Source: Protopterus annectens
Taxonomy: Eukaryota > Chordata > Ceratodontiformes > Protopteridae
Length of the DNA stretch: 64,000 nt
Assembly: GCF_019279795.1 (NCBI RefSeq)
Contig: NC_056732.1
Coordinates: forward strand, 1,071,755,438-1,071,819,437
Direction of reading: 5' to 3'
Both the position numbers and the translations under genes were made by a program. Positions 36,375 to 46,365 of this stretch are shown here, one piece after another (the stretch's first letter is position 1; every line of letters starts with the position of its first letter). The notes beneath the pieces are model-generated. The model searched no databases and was not told the DNA's origin. It worked only from the letters and a program-made list of their open reading frames with translations.

Positions 36375-37302
36375 GAGCATGCTGGGATCAAACTGTCTTT
36401 AGAAACCCCTATAACTTTCTCATGCGTAATAATTTCCAAAATTTTACTTTCCTTGTCAGAAGGAAGCAACTTTGTAAGAGGAGATACACAAGAAGAATTG
36501 TCAGAAATAATGGAGATTACAGCTGGATCAGCTGAAGGACATTTAAAAAGAAACTTACAATCCTCGGTGACCTTATAAAAATGGTCAGGCCTTTTAGGGG
36601 TAGAAGTTTGGGAGTCTAGGGTTTTAGATGCAGATGCAAAGGCACCTGAGAAAGCTGGGAAGACTGGAGGAACTGCTGAAGGTGCAGGGGCCTCCAACTG
36701 AAGATCATATCTTTTTTGTCCTCTGAAATATGAGAGGAATCTCACTTACAGAATTCCCTCATTTTATTCACCGTTTCCCCAAAGGAAACCTCTTCTATAG
36801 AGGAATCCCATCCCCTGTTAGACTCTTCCTCTAGGGAAGCATATTCCAGAGGGGAAGGAAACTGGGTGAAATAAGCTAGAGAGTCTTCATCGGAAGAAGA
36901 CTCCTCAGAATAAGAATCATGAACCTGAAATTCCCCAGCCTGCACAGAAGACCCCTGAAACCCCAACTGCAGCACAGGAGATGAGGAAAAGGCAGGTACA
37001 GAAATAGGAGAAGCCAAAGCTGGAGGTCTCAAGGCCATTAGAGCCTTAATGAGACCCTATGAGAAAGCAGCCCAATCCAACGGAGGTGTAGAAGGAACAG
37101 TGGAATGCCTAGTCTTTTACTTCTTAACGTGCTTCTCTTGTTGAGGAGAATGGGTGGACATAGGGCTTACGTCCGGCACTTCCTTAGACTGAGGGGAAGA
37201 TGGTTCCAGAGTCTTCCAAAATAACAAGCCATGGTTTCTCCAAGTCATTCGAACTGGACGTCTGCATAGCATCGGATGTGTTAGTATCCCCACTCCTGAC
37301 AA
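36375..37302 (-). pseudogene. gag, copy F, middle part (left of G)
   Basis: The frames 36212-36745 and 36742-37038 carry FYKVTEDCKFLFKCPS and PSDKESKILE, equivalent to YYRVPDAHKYLFKS and PPDKEARALDRWG in copy G, preceded by the acidic serine-rich region (YSEESSSDEDSLAYF). The stretch 37117-37302 has QQEKHVKK and is cut at 37302 by copy G. The gene resumes at 42791. Confidence 0.7.
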
Positions 37303-37510
37303 AGTACAGTTTTGTACCTACCATAAATGTAGATGTTCGAGGATCCACATTGCTGCAGTCCTAACTATTGGGGAGTCCGCTGTCCAGTCGGCCCGAATAC
37401 CAAAGTATATGGCTGACGTCGGTCACGGCGCATTAGACTGACGTCAGTACGTCAGGGTACTAATGCGCATGACCGACGTCATATCCTCAGTCTTTTCTTG
37501 CCCCAGATGT
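37303..37510 (+). repeat. left inverted terminal repeat, copy G
   Basis: It is complementary to 42635-42780. It contains an 8-base palindrome TGACGTCA (37439-37446) and further GACGTC copies. Differences from the right repeat are few (for example GACCGACGTC against GACCAACGTC on the same strand). The outer 55 bases beyond the shared part (37303 to about 37357) occur only at this end and in the internal complementary region. Confidence 0.85.
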
Positions 37511-37657
37511 CAGAAGACCCTAAAAAGACAAGGCCAAAACCAAAACACACCAAACATACCTGCACCAAAAATATATACAATATATACAAAGGTACCAGAA
37601 AATAATCTCACCTACACAACCACCCCTAAACACAGAGGGGAAGGAGGGAGGGTAAAT

Positions 37658-37758
37658 TGGACTGCAGCAATGTGGATCCTCGAACATCTACATTTATGGT
37701 AGGTACAAAACTGTACTATGTTCTTCATTCCACATTGCTGCAGTCCTAACTATTGGGT
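37658..37758. repeat. internal complementary region with circle junction, copy G
   Basis: Read on the minus strand, this block is the right end of the element (through GAAGAACAT) followed without a gap by the left end (AGTACAGTTTTG). The fusion lies between 37717 and 37718. Both halves match the outer ends almost base for base, including GAGGATCCACATTGCTGCAG from the left end. Confidence 0.9.
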
Positions 37759-37793
37759 AGAATCCCAAAGCAGAGGTAAGGGAGGCTGGCAAA

Positions 37794-39755
37794 TCATAAA
37801 GAAGCAGGAGCTGATAACATGCCTTGCAAAATAGCTGTGGCAAAACCAGCCCTAGACTTAGAGTAGAGAGGAAGGTGGTAATGCTTAGAGAAAGTATGCA
37901 CTGAACTCCAAGTAGCTGCCTCCAAAATATCCTTAGTTGCCACCCCCCTTAGAAATGCTGTTGAAGTGGCAGTAGCCCTAGTGGAATGAGGCCTAATCCC
38001 AGCTGGAATCTCTTTGCCATGATGGGAATAACAAAATGCAATGCAAAACCCAATCCACCTAGAAATAGTTTGTTTTGACACATGCTTGCCCTGTGAACTC
38101 AAAGCAAAAGAAACAAACAACTGCTGAGACTGCCTAAAATCCTTAGTCCTGCTTAAATAATAACGCAATTGCCTGTGTACATCTAAAGTGTGCAAAATCT
38201 TTTCCCCTTTATTTTGGGGATCTGCATAGAAAGTAGGCAAATGAATAGTTTGGTTTAAAGCCACACTAGAAACCACCTTAGGCATAAAGGAAGGATTAGT
38301 ACGTAATGATACCCTATCCTTATGAAAAATCAAAAAGGCTCAACCGCCATAAGGGCCTGTAACTCAGAAACCCTTCTTGCAGAAGTAATGGCCAACAAAA
38401 AGCAGTCTTCCATGACAAGTATTTCAGTTCAGCAGTAGCCGAGGCTCAAAAGGTTGTAGAGTAAGTTTCTCCAACACAAAATTGAGATCCCAAGCAGGAG
38501 TAGGAGCTCTACGTGGGGGTCTTATATTCTTTGCCCCTCTAAGAAATTGCTTGAACAAAGGATGTGAAAACAATGGTGGGTCACAATCATAGTGAGCTGA
38601 AATTGCTGCAGCATGAATCTTAATGGAAGAGAAAGACAAACCTTTGTCCAATAACTCAGTAAGATATTGAAGAGCCACACTCAAATTAGGCTCCGAAATC
38701 TCCAAATTCTTTGCTGCAGTCCAAAATAAAAATCTCTTCCATTTTTCTGCGTACACTTTCCTTGTACTAGGTCTTCTGGCTTCCATAATCACATTTAAAA
38801 CTTGTTGAGGAAGTTGAGACCTGCTGTCTTTTAAAACAGAATATGCCAGGCTGTTAGATGAAGAGTTTGAAGCTTGACATTGAGCAGATGACCGTCCCTC
38901 TGAGACAATAGGTGTGGAATCAAGGGTAAAGGCCATGGAGGCTTCCTTACCAGACTCCTCAGTAATGGGTACCAGTGCTGCCGAGGCCAATCTGGAGCTA
39001 TTAAAATCATCCTTGGCTTGTCTTGTCTGACCTTTAGAAGCACCTTTGGGAGAAGAGGCAGAGGTGGAAAAGCATACACATGAAGATTTTTCCAACTGAA
39101 AGAAAGAGCATCCACTTTCCAAGCTGTGTGATGAAATCCCTTCGTGCAAAACTTTGGCAGCTGGTAGTTTAGTGGAGAAGCGAACAGATCTATGTCTGGA
39201 GTTCCCCATGACACTGTCAATTTTTGAAATACATGAAGATCCAGTTTCCACTCGTGGGGATCCATGATTTGTCTGCTTAACACATCTGCTAAGGAGTTCT
39301 GTGCTCCCGGCAGAAACCTTGCCTGAAGAGTTAGTTGCAAGCAGAGCGCAGTCTCCCATAAAATCATTGCTTGCCTGCACAATGGGTAAGAATGTGTTCC
39401 CCCTTGTTTGTTGATGTACCACATGACAGTTGTGTTGTCTGTTAGAATCAACACCTGCCCTGGAAGAAGTAACTCCTTGAAAGCCATTAATGCAAACTGG
39501 ACTGCTAACATCTCTTTCATGTTGATATGTAGATGCTGTAGTCTGGCAGGCCACTTGTCTTGTATCCACTTTCCATCTAGATGAGCTCCCCAAGCAATGT
39601 CTGAGGCATCTGTCGTTAGAATCTGACTTGCCTCTGGCCGGGTCACAGAGAGTCCCTTGTTTAGGTGACATTCCTGAGCCCACCACAAAAATTCCTTTTG
39701 AATGCAAGGTATTATTTGAATGACAGTGTCCAAATCCTGGCAGTGCTGTGTCCAT
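37794..39755 (-). pseudogene. tyrosine recombinase, copy G (one frame break)
   Basis: A 443-codon frame (38424-39755) has a long N-terminal part overlapping RNase H, then VIMEARRPSTRKVYAEKWKRF. Near 38340-38424 the first catalytic arginine (SARRVSELQALM) lies in another frame that ends in a stop after EPF. The last 179 codons (37794-38333) carry PHSTRATATS for the HxxR box and ATWSSVHTFSKHYHL with the nucleophile tyrosine. The four key residues remain. In DIRS elements this enzyme inserts circular DNA. It needs only about two small repairs in frame, so inactivation is recent. Confidence 0.85.
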
Positions 39756-40760
39756 AGATTTTGAGATACCATTGTAGCTTCCTCATATGCAGTTTGGCAT
39801 TGGGAAGCACCAGAATACAAGATGCCATGAACCCTAAGGCTTGAAGGACTGTCCTTGCAGTCAGCCCGGACTGAAGAGATAATTGACGGAAGTAACTGGA
39901 AAGATTCTTTTGTTTGTCCGGGGTTAAAAAGGCCATCTGGGCTGCTGTATTCAGTCTCACACCCAGAAAGCACATGTCTTGAGAGGGTACTAGACTGGAC
40001 TTTATTTCGTTCACAGAATACCCTAGGCATCTTAGCACTGCTATGACATATTCCAAATGCTGTAGAAGGTCTTCCTTTTCTTGAGCCAGAATCAGGCAGT
40101 CGTCCAAGTAAGGATAGATTTGAATTCCTTTTAGCCTGAAGTAAGCTATCACTGGAGCCAGAACCTTTGTGAATACTCTGGGCGCAGTAGATAAGCCAAA
40201 GGGCAATGCAGAGAACTGATAATGAGAATTTCCAGCTCGAAAACGCAGATACTTTCTGCAACTTAGCCTTATAGGCACATGAAGGTAAGCTTCCTTGAGA
40301 TCTAAAGTTACCATCCAGTGATCTTTGCCCAGCAGAGGTAAAAGCTGTTGTAACGTCAACATTTTGAACTCTGGAATGTCCAGATAAGTGTTGAGGATTG
40401 ATAAATCCAAAATTGGTCTCCACGTGTTCCCCTTCTTTGGTACTAGGAACAGGCGAGAATAAAATCCTAGGCCCCTTTCTGGCACAGGAACTGACTGAAT
40501 GGCTCCTTATTTGGAGCAACAGAGAAATTTGCTTGTGAGCCTCTGTTCTTTGTAGAGGAGGAATGTCTGGCATGCCTTTGAAAGGAGGCAAGGTATGGAA
40601 ATAAAACCTGTAACCGTGGTGAATGATATCCAGAACCCATTTGTCTTGGGTAATTAAATCCCAATTTTCTTTGAAAAGAGACAGCCTTCCTCCTAGAGGT
40701 GCCGCCAGGCGAGAATGTACTGGCAGCTGAAAAGGCAGGTCATTGGGTCTGCTTACGAAA
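38831..40760 (-). pseudogene. RT/RNase H, copy G (two frame changes)
   Basis: The linker (PLGGRLSLFKENWDLITQD) and RNase H (TTDASDIAWGAHLDG; LTDNTTVMWYINKQGG; IAPDWPRQHWYPLL) share one frame. That frame is open from 38831 to 40876, 681 codons in all. The RT core lies in a different frame at 39712-40485 (257 codons): LDLKEAYLHVPI at residues 61-72, FGLSTAPRVFTK at 96-107 and YLDD at 126-129. One frame change at about 40485 and one at about 39720 are needed. Catalytic aspartates are intact. Reading starts near NDLPFQLPVHSRL; earlier codons of the long frame are probably not used. Confidence 0.85.
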
Positions 40761-40919
40761 GGACTGTCCCCTGCCCTCACCAGAAGTCTGAGCAGGTGAA
40801 CTCCCTGTCCAAGGCCTAAAAGAACCTTGAGCTCTGCCCCTACCATGTCTAGACCTACCCCTAGACTGGGAATCATAAGCAGGATAAGTCCACCCCTTAG
40901 TAGGCCAATTTCTACTAAA

Positions 40920-42476
40920 CTACGGAGGCTGCACCTGCAAAAAATCCTTAACAGTTTGCATAGACTTAGCCTTGTCCTCCATTTTCTTTAAAACTGCTTC
41001 CACAGGCGAACCAAACAACACATCAGACTGTAAAGGAGCATCCAAAATCCTTGTCTTAACATGCTCAGCTAAGTTCTGATCTCTCAACCAGGCGTGCCTA
41101 CGAAGAACAGAACCAGTGGCAGCCACCCTCGAGGAGGCCTGCACAGCATCAAAACCACACTGCAAAGAATGCTTTCCCACTTGTTCAGAAACATGAACTA
41201 AATCCTGCAGCTCTTTACACTCAATACCTTCAGCCAGAGCATCCACCTTAGACTTCAATTGTGAAAGGAGATAATTCTGATATTTTAACATATGAAACTG
41301 ACAATTCAACGCCCTCATGGCTAAAGTGGAAGAAGTGTACACTTTCTTTCCCCATCTATCCAAAGCCCTTGCTTCTTTATCAGGAGGAATAGGATTTTTA
41401 ACCACAGAAGCCTTCACACCTTTAGGCCCCTGAGAGACCGTTTCTGGGTCCGCCCTAGGACTCTTAAAAAGATACTTATGGGCGTCAGGCACCCTATAGT
41501 ACCTATCCGGTTTAACTGGAGCAGGAGGCAAAGAATCAGGATTTAGTGAAGCCTCTGCAAAAACATCTTCTACCACATTCAGAACAGGAGGTATAGCTAA
41601 AGGCCTATGCTGGGGTAAAAACAAGAATTCTCTAAGCCTCTTCCTGGAATCAGAGAAATCTTGACCTTCCCATTTAAAATGCTCCCTCATGGAATGCAGA
41701 GTCTCTGAAAAAGAAAAATCCTCAGGAGGCGAAGCTGAAGAAGTAGAATCATCCACATCAGAATCAGAATAAGGAGGATACTCCTGCAAGTCTTCAGCAG
41801 AAGACTCAGAGGCCTCCGAACATTGCTCAAAACTCTCAAACTCAGGTTCCACCCTAGGCCTCTTATCAGGAGGGGGCATAGAACCTCTAATCATAGTAAT
41901 CAAATCCTCTGCCATTTTTAGCATATGCTTCTTAGGCAAAGACCCTGAAACACTCGGAGAAACCCCCACTGAAGCTAATGTAGGCCTGCCTCTTAAAGAA
42001 GCCTTGGCAACAGAAGGCGAGGCCCTAACCACCTTAGGAAGAGAGGGAAGAACAGCCACCTGAGAAGCCCCTTCAGGTTGGCCTACTTCCTGAGAGGACA
42101 CATCCTGCAACAATAAAGTTTCTCCCTGAGACTCCAAAGAAACTCCTGGCAGAACCTCCGGCTCCACTGAGCCCTCTAAAGAACCGACGTCCGGGACTGT
42201 CGGTTCTTCCCCTCTAGGCTTCGCTGCTTTGTCCTTGCGCTTTTTGGCTGAAGCGGGCGTCGGAGCATCCGACGGCATTTTATAATTACAACGCTTCCCA
42301 AACACTAACCTGGCACAGTCTAACCTTCTCTTAATAGTGCGTTTGTTAAATCTAGCACAAGAGCGGCATCCAACAACGTCGTGCTCAGGCCCTAAACAAG
42401 GTATACACAAAGTATGGTAATCCCTATGAGGTATCTGTTTCCCACAAGAAATACAGTTATTCACTTTTTCTGACAT
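40920..42476 (-). CDS. gag-like protein, copy G, 518 codons, premature stop
   Basis: I chose the start ATG at 42474-42476 (MSEKVNNCISC) because other copies begin there; an in-frame ATG 20 codons upstream is less likely. The N-terminus has three CxxC pairs (residues 8/11, 24/27, 37/40), a probable zinc-binding fold. An acidic serine-rich middle and the family-wide segments YYRVPDAHKYLFKS and ALDRWGKKVYTSSTLAMRAL follow. It ends at SMQTVKDFLQVQPP and a TAG where copies B, C and H continue with an arginine and a basic tail of about 70 residues, so the tail is lost. This is the longest uninterrupted real gene in the window. The role, packaging of the intermediate, is inferred from position. Confidence 0.85.
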   Translation of the reverse strand: MSEKVNNCISCGKQIPHRDYHTLCIPCLGPEHDVVGCRSCARFNKRTIKRRLDCARLVFGKRCNYKMPSDAPTPASAKKRKDKAAKPRGEEPTVPDVGSLEGSVEPEVLPGVSLESQGETLLLQDVSSQEVGQPEGASQVAVLPSLPKVVRASPSVAKASLRGRPTLASVGVSPSVSGSLPKKHMLKMAEDLITMIRGSMPPPDKRPRVEPEFESFEQCSEASESSAEDLQEYPPYSDSDVDDSTSSASPPEDFSFSETLHSMREHFKWEGQDFSDSRKRLREFLFLPQHRPLAIPPVLNVVEDVFAEASLNPDSLPPAPVKPDRYYRVPDAHKYLFKSPRADPETVSQGPKGVKASVVKNPIPPDKEARALDRWGKKVYTSSTLAMRALNCQFHMLKYQNYLLSQLKSKVDALAEGIECKELQDLVHVSEQVGKHSLQCGFDAVQASSRVAATGSVLRRHAWLRDQNLAEHVKTRILDAPLQSDVLFGSPVEAVLKKMEDKAKSMQTVKDFLQVQPP

Positions 42477-42634
42477 CCGGTTAAATACTGAGGCAAGAAA
42501 AAAAACCAAAATATTCCCAACGGGGTACTTAGCCAACTTTGATTTGGTCTGAAACTCTGACTTCAGAAACTTTCAGAACGCCAACCTGCACTCGCAAAAT
42601 TGCTTCTGCATCGGACCATGCGGCAAAAAAGACT

Positions 42635-42790
42635 GAGGATATGACGTCGGTCATGCGCATTAGTACCCTGACGTACTGACGTCAGTCTAATGCGCCGTGA
42701 CCAACGTCAGCCATATACTTTGGTATTCGGGCCGACTGGACAGCGGACTACCCAATAGTTAGGACTGCAGCAATGTGGAATGAAGAACAT
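42635..42790 (-). repeat. right inverted terminal repeat, copy G
   Basis: This is the 5' end of the element on its coding strand. It contains TGACGTCA at 42677-42684 and an initiator-like TCAGTC near 42650. Unlike copy H it has no clear TATA box at the equivalent distance. The last part, TGGAATGAAGAACAT, is unique to this end and to the internal complementary region. Confidence 0.85.
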
Positions 42791-43145
42791 CTTCCATTGC
42801 AGTACCCGCCGAAGAAGGGGTCCCTGACTCTGAACGCACCACTGGGTATTCACCAACTTCAAGGGGTACATCGGAGGAAGTGGGTGCAGCCAAAGAGGAT
42901 TCAGGCCTAGCTTTTCCGACCTTCCACTTCACAGACGATGCAGAATAATTGCCAGGACCCTCCATTGTTTCCCGAGCCAGATGTTTGAGTCTCTGGTTTT
43001 CTAAATTGAGATTTAAAGTCAACAGATGACTACACAACGTCTTGGGTATAAACACCTGACAGAACAAAAGTGATGGGTGTGAGTAGGCCCTAAAGAGAAC
43101 AAACAAAGCTCGTGACTTTCCTTATGTGGAATTTGCCTTCCACAC
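42791..43145 (-). pseudogene. gag N-terminal part, copy F (right of G)
   Basis: This is the other side of the gag gene split by copy G. It encodes LLFCQVFIPKTLCSHLL and a leucine-rich stretch (LENQRLKHLARET). It aligns with copy D at 30600-30868 (CFVCQVFVPETLYSHL). Toward 43145 the cysteine motif is blurred. Confidence 0.6.
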
Positions 43146-43892
43146 CTACACTTGCCCTTCCTGGATGACACTAACAATAAAAGGCAGTAGCAACAAATTA
43201 ACTCCCCAATAGGGTACTTATCTGAAGCTGAAAGACAAAACCAGCAACATCCAATGGCAGACCAAACATACGAGTCAACCTTTCTGAATGGGAGGCAAAA
43301 AAGTTCTGAAGATTATACATGGGATGTCCCCTTTATGGATGATGTTATCTGTGCCTTTGTGTGGCATCCCACGTGCAGGCAGTGGCTTTCAGCTTTTGTA
43401 TACAGGCCAGACATTGGGTCGCTGGGCGGAATACAACCCATATGTCAGGAATGCTGCAATATTGAATAGAATGACATCTGTAATTCAGATTCCCTTCTGG
43501 CAGAGGTTAAAGCAACCAATAAGAGAGTCTTCCAGTTGCAATGCTGCAAAGCAGCAGTAGCAGCAGGCTCAAAAGGAGACTGAGTCAGCTTTTCAAGGAC
43601 AAAATTAAGATCCCAAGGAGGAGGAAAAGGCTTTCTTCGGGGAGGTCTAATATGAAGGAATCTTTAAGACACTGCTTTACTTCAAACCTAGATGCCAAGG
43701 AAGAATTAAGTGGCAGGAGGAAAGAAATAGCTGACAAGTGGCCTTTCACTGAAAAAATATGCCAAGCCAGCATGTAGTAGTTCACACTGGTAGGAAAGAA
43801 CCAAGGGGACCTCCCTCTAAAAAGGGGGTCCTCATGATGTTGAAGACTCCAAACAAAATCTCTTCCATTCTGACATATATGACTTCCTGGTA

Positions 43893-46365
43893 CAGGTGGT
43901 ACCTCACAATTCAACCACCTCACAAGTCAATCATTTCGCAATTCAACTGCACTTTTGGTCACCTGAACATCTCAAAATTGGATCTGGAAAGGAGACTGAA
44001 AAGTTGTTCATTGCTTCCCATTGTTGTTGTGTTGTTTATGTAGTGCAGTTGTTTCTTTTAAATGTTGAGAAGTGAAGAAATCGGGCCAAAGAAGAGCAAC
44101 ACTGGCAGGAAAAATATGTGGCGGAGCACTGAAAAGAAGAAAGAAATCATAGATAAAATTGAGAAAGGAGGTAAAATAGGATGAATAGCAGAACGCTATG
44201 GCATGCCTAGGCATACAGTCTCAACATTTTGGAAAAAGAGAGACAGCATCATAGGTGCTAATGTGTCAAAAGGAGCAACAAAGGTTTTGGACAAACACAG
44301 AAAAACAATTTATGACGATACAGAGAAGATGCTTCTTGTTTGGATCCAGTAGAGGCAGATGAAGGGAGATCCAAAAATTCAGACCATGATCTGTGAGAAA
44401 GCTAAACTCATTTCTGAAGACCTACAAAAAAAAACTCATGGAAGTAGCTCACAGCAAACAGAGGAATTTAAATCAAGTAAGGGATGGTTCCACAGATTTA
44501 AAATAAGTGGCATCCACAGTGTTCTGAGACAAGGAGGGGCAGCTAGTGCTAGCAAAGAAGGTGCATAAAAATTTGTCAAGGAATTTGAAGAATAGATAGA
44601 CAGAACACGCTATCTGTCAGAACAGATTTTTAACTGTGATGAAACGGGGTTTTTTTGAAAGAGATTGCCAGGTAGGACTTGCATAACCCAAGAAGCAGCT
44701 AAGATTCTAGGTCACAAACCATGAAAGATAGGCTCACACTCCTCCTGGCACCAAACACCAGTGGAGGCTTCAAACTGAAGCCTCTGCTAGTATATCACTC
44801 AGAAAACCGAAGATGCTTTGGAAAAAAAAAAGATTATAAAATCAAAATTACTTGTAATGTGGAAATCAAACACCAAAACATGGGTAGACCAGTCAGTTTT
44901 CAAGGACTGGATTTTCTAGAAGTTTGCTCCGTGTCAAAAAGTACCTGACAGAAAAAATTGCCAATGAAAGCTCTTCTGTCATTCAACTTCTCTCATTCAA
45001 CCTATGGATCAACAAGTCAATGTCAAGAAGCTCTACACAAAAGCACTCTTCTCAATGCTCTTTGACATGACCAATTCTTCAGATAAAACAATGAAGGAAT
45101 TCTGGAAGACTAAATTTTAACATTCTTCATGCCATATCATTCATCAAAAGTGCCTGGGATGTATTGTCGCAGAAAGCCCTTCGTGCAGCCTTTTGGAAAC
45201 TGGTTCCTTCTTTTTCCCAGGGTGAAACTGGGGATAAAGGAACTGAAGATGCTGAAGTGCTGCACAACATTGTTTCCACAGCTGAGCACCTGGACATAGG
45301 GAAGGTGGATGTGGAGGAACTGCTACAAGACCATGACAAGCTCTCAATGGAGGAACTTAAGCACTCTGTAATGAGCAGCTCAAAGAAAAAGAAAGGGAAA
45401 GTTCTTCTGAAGATGAAGACACCAGAGAAAAAGGACCTATGCCAACAGCTTGCAATAAAGAACTTTCATCCAACTGGGAGAAGGTGGAGACTACAGTCTT
45501 GGAGTGGCACCCAATACAGATTATGTCAATAGGATGATGGACTTGTTTAACAACACAATCATGCACCAAGATTATCCTGAAAAAGAAGGAGAGGCAAGTC
45601 ACCCTGGACAAATTTTGTTCACCTACAGCAGTCAAAAACAGAGGGAACAGGCAGGTCAGGGTGAAGAAGACTCCTCTTCCAACAACTAAAGACTAAGTGG
45701 GCTCTGTAAATAGTGTGAATATGGTGACTTATGTTCAGTTTTTGGCATGGAGACTGTTGGGCTGGACAGAGAGAATGGGTACAAGTGTATAATGCCAACT
45801 CACCTGAATGAATGAGGCAAGTAGGCAAGCTACTGAGCAAAGTCCTGGAGAAAGATTAAACAGACACACCAGTATATACTGTATTGTGTGTTATTTCTTT
45901 TCGGGGGTATGGATAGGAAACTGTTGTAAGATGTTTAAAGTTATAATTTATATTACATTAAAAGTGACCTAAATAAAACATTAATCATAATCAGAAACCA
46001 CAGATATTAATTTCATAACTGCTATCGCACAATGAAGTAATGAGCATGCATTTCAGTTGGACAGGAAACATTTTAGCTTGCATTCTTAAATGGATTCAAT
46101 ATCAAATTTGTATGTGACATGTGAGCCATAGTTTTAGGAATGTACAGTACTCCTCCAGCCCTCCTCCACAACCTCTCCTCCATTTAAAAGATGTTCTACA
46201 CTTCAAACCATGGTGAGCTAAATTTTTTTTTTCATTGTATTTTTTAATTTTGTTTGGACTGGCAATGAATTAAACCATTTTCTATACATTTGTATGGGAA
46301 ATGGTGTTTCACAATTCAACCGCTATGCTGGAATGTATTGCGGTTGAATTATGAGGTACCACCTA
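43893..46365 (+). mobile_element. Tigger (pogo-group) DNA transposon, nested in copy E
   Basis: The terminal inverted repeats are CAGGTGGTACCTCACAATTC at 43893 and its near-complement ending GAGGTACCACCTA at 46365. They are flanked by TA at 43891-43892 and 46366-46367, the target duplication typical of this superfamily. It is 2473 bases, about the usual length of a full Tigger. Joining the flanks restores the recombinase sequence of DIRS copy E (CCTGG-TA-TTGGGTTTC, like CTAGTATTGGGTTTCC in copy F at 35452). Confidence 0.9.
44065..45690 (+). pseudogene. Tigger transposase, broken
   Basis: The family protein has two helix-turn-helix DNA-binding domains, then a DDE catalytic domain. The first domain is seen around 44140-44240 (KKEIIDKIEKGG; ERYGMPRHTVSTFWK). 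The CENP-B-like second domain is in 44359-44568 (FKSSKGWFHRFKISGIHS). The catalytic start is FNCDETGFF near 44630-44658, followed by KDRLTLLLAPNTSGGFKLKPLLVY (44725-44795, cited here only as a landmark). C-terminal helices lie at 45164-45532. At least six stops or frame changes interrupt it. It is a typical inactive copy. Confidence 0.85.

Larger units (their letters stand above)
37303..42790 (-). mobile_element. DIRS copy G, best-preserved copy, nested in copy F
   Basis: It runs from AGTACAGTTTTG at 37303 to GAAGAACAT ending at 42790, 5488 bases. The inverted repeats (about 37320-37510 and 42635-42780) are nearly identical, differing at about three positions by eye, which suggests a young insertion. 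The internal complementary region is at 37658-37758. The order on the minus strand is gag, RT/RNase H, recombinase. It splits the gag gene of copy F: F sequence lies directly at 37302 and 42791. Confidence 0.92.
34356..43477 (-). mobile_element. DIRS copy F, deletion derivative, nested in E and carrying G
   Basis: The left end lies near 34356 (ATAGTTGTGTAAAATCTTACC) and the right end is GACAT at 43473-43477. Copy G interrupts it at 37303-42790. Without G it is only about 3.6 kb. Two parts are missing: the spacer between the left inverted repeat and the end of the internal complementary region, and most of RT together with the C-terminal part of gag. A right inverted repeat is recognisable at about 43330-43477 (ATACAGGCCAGACATTGGG). 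It looks like a non-autonomous derivative, though its deletions could also postdate insertion. Confidence 0.8.
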
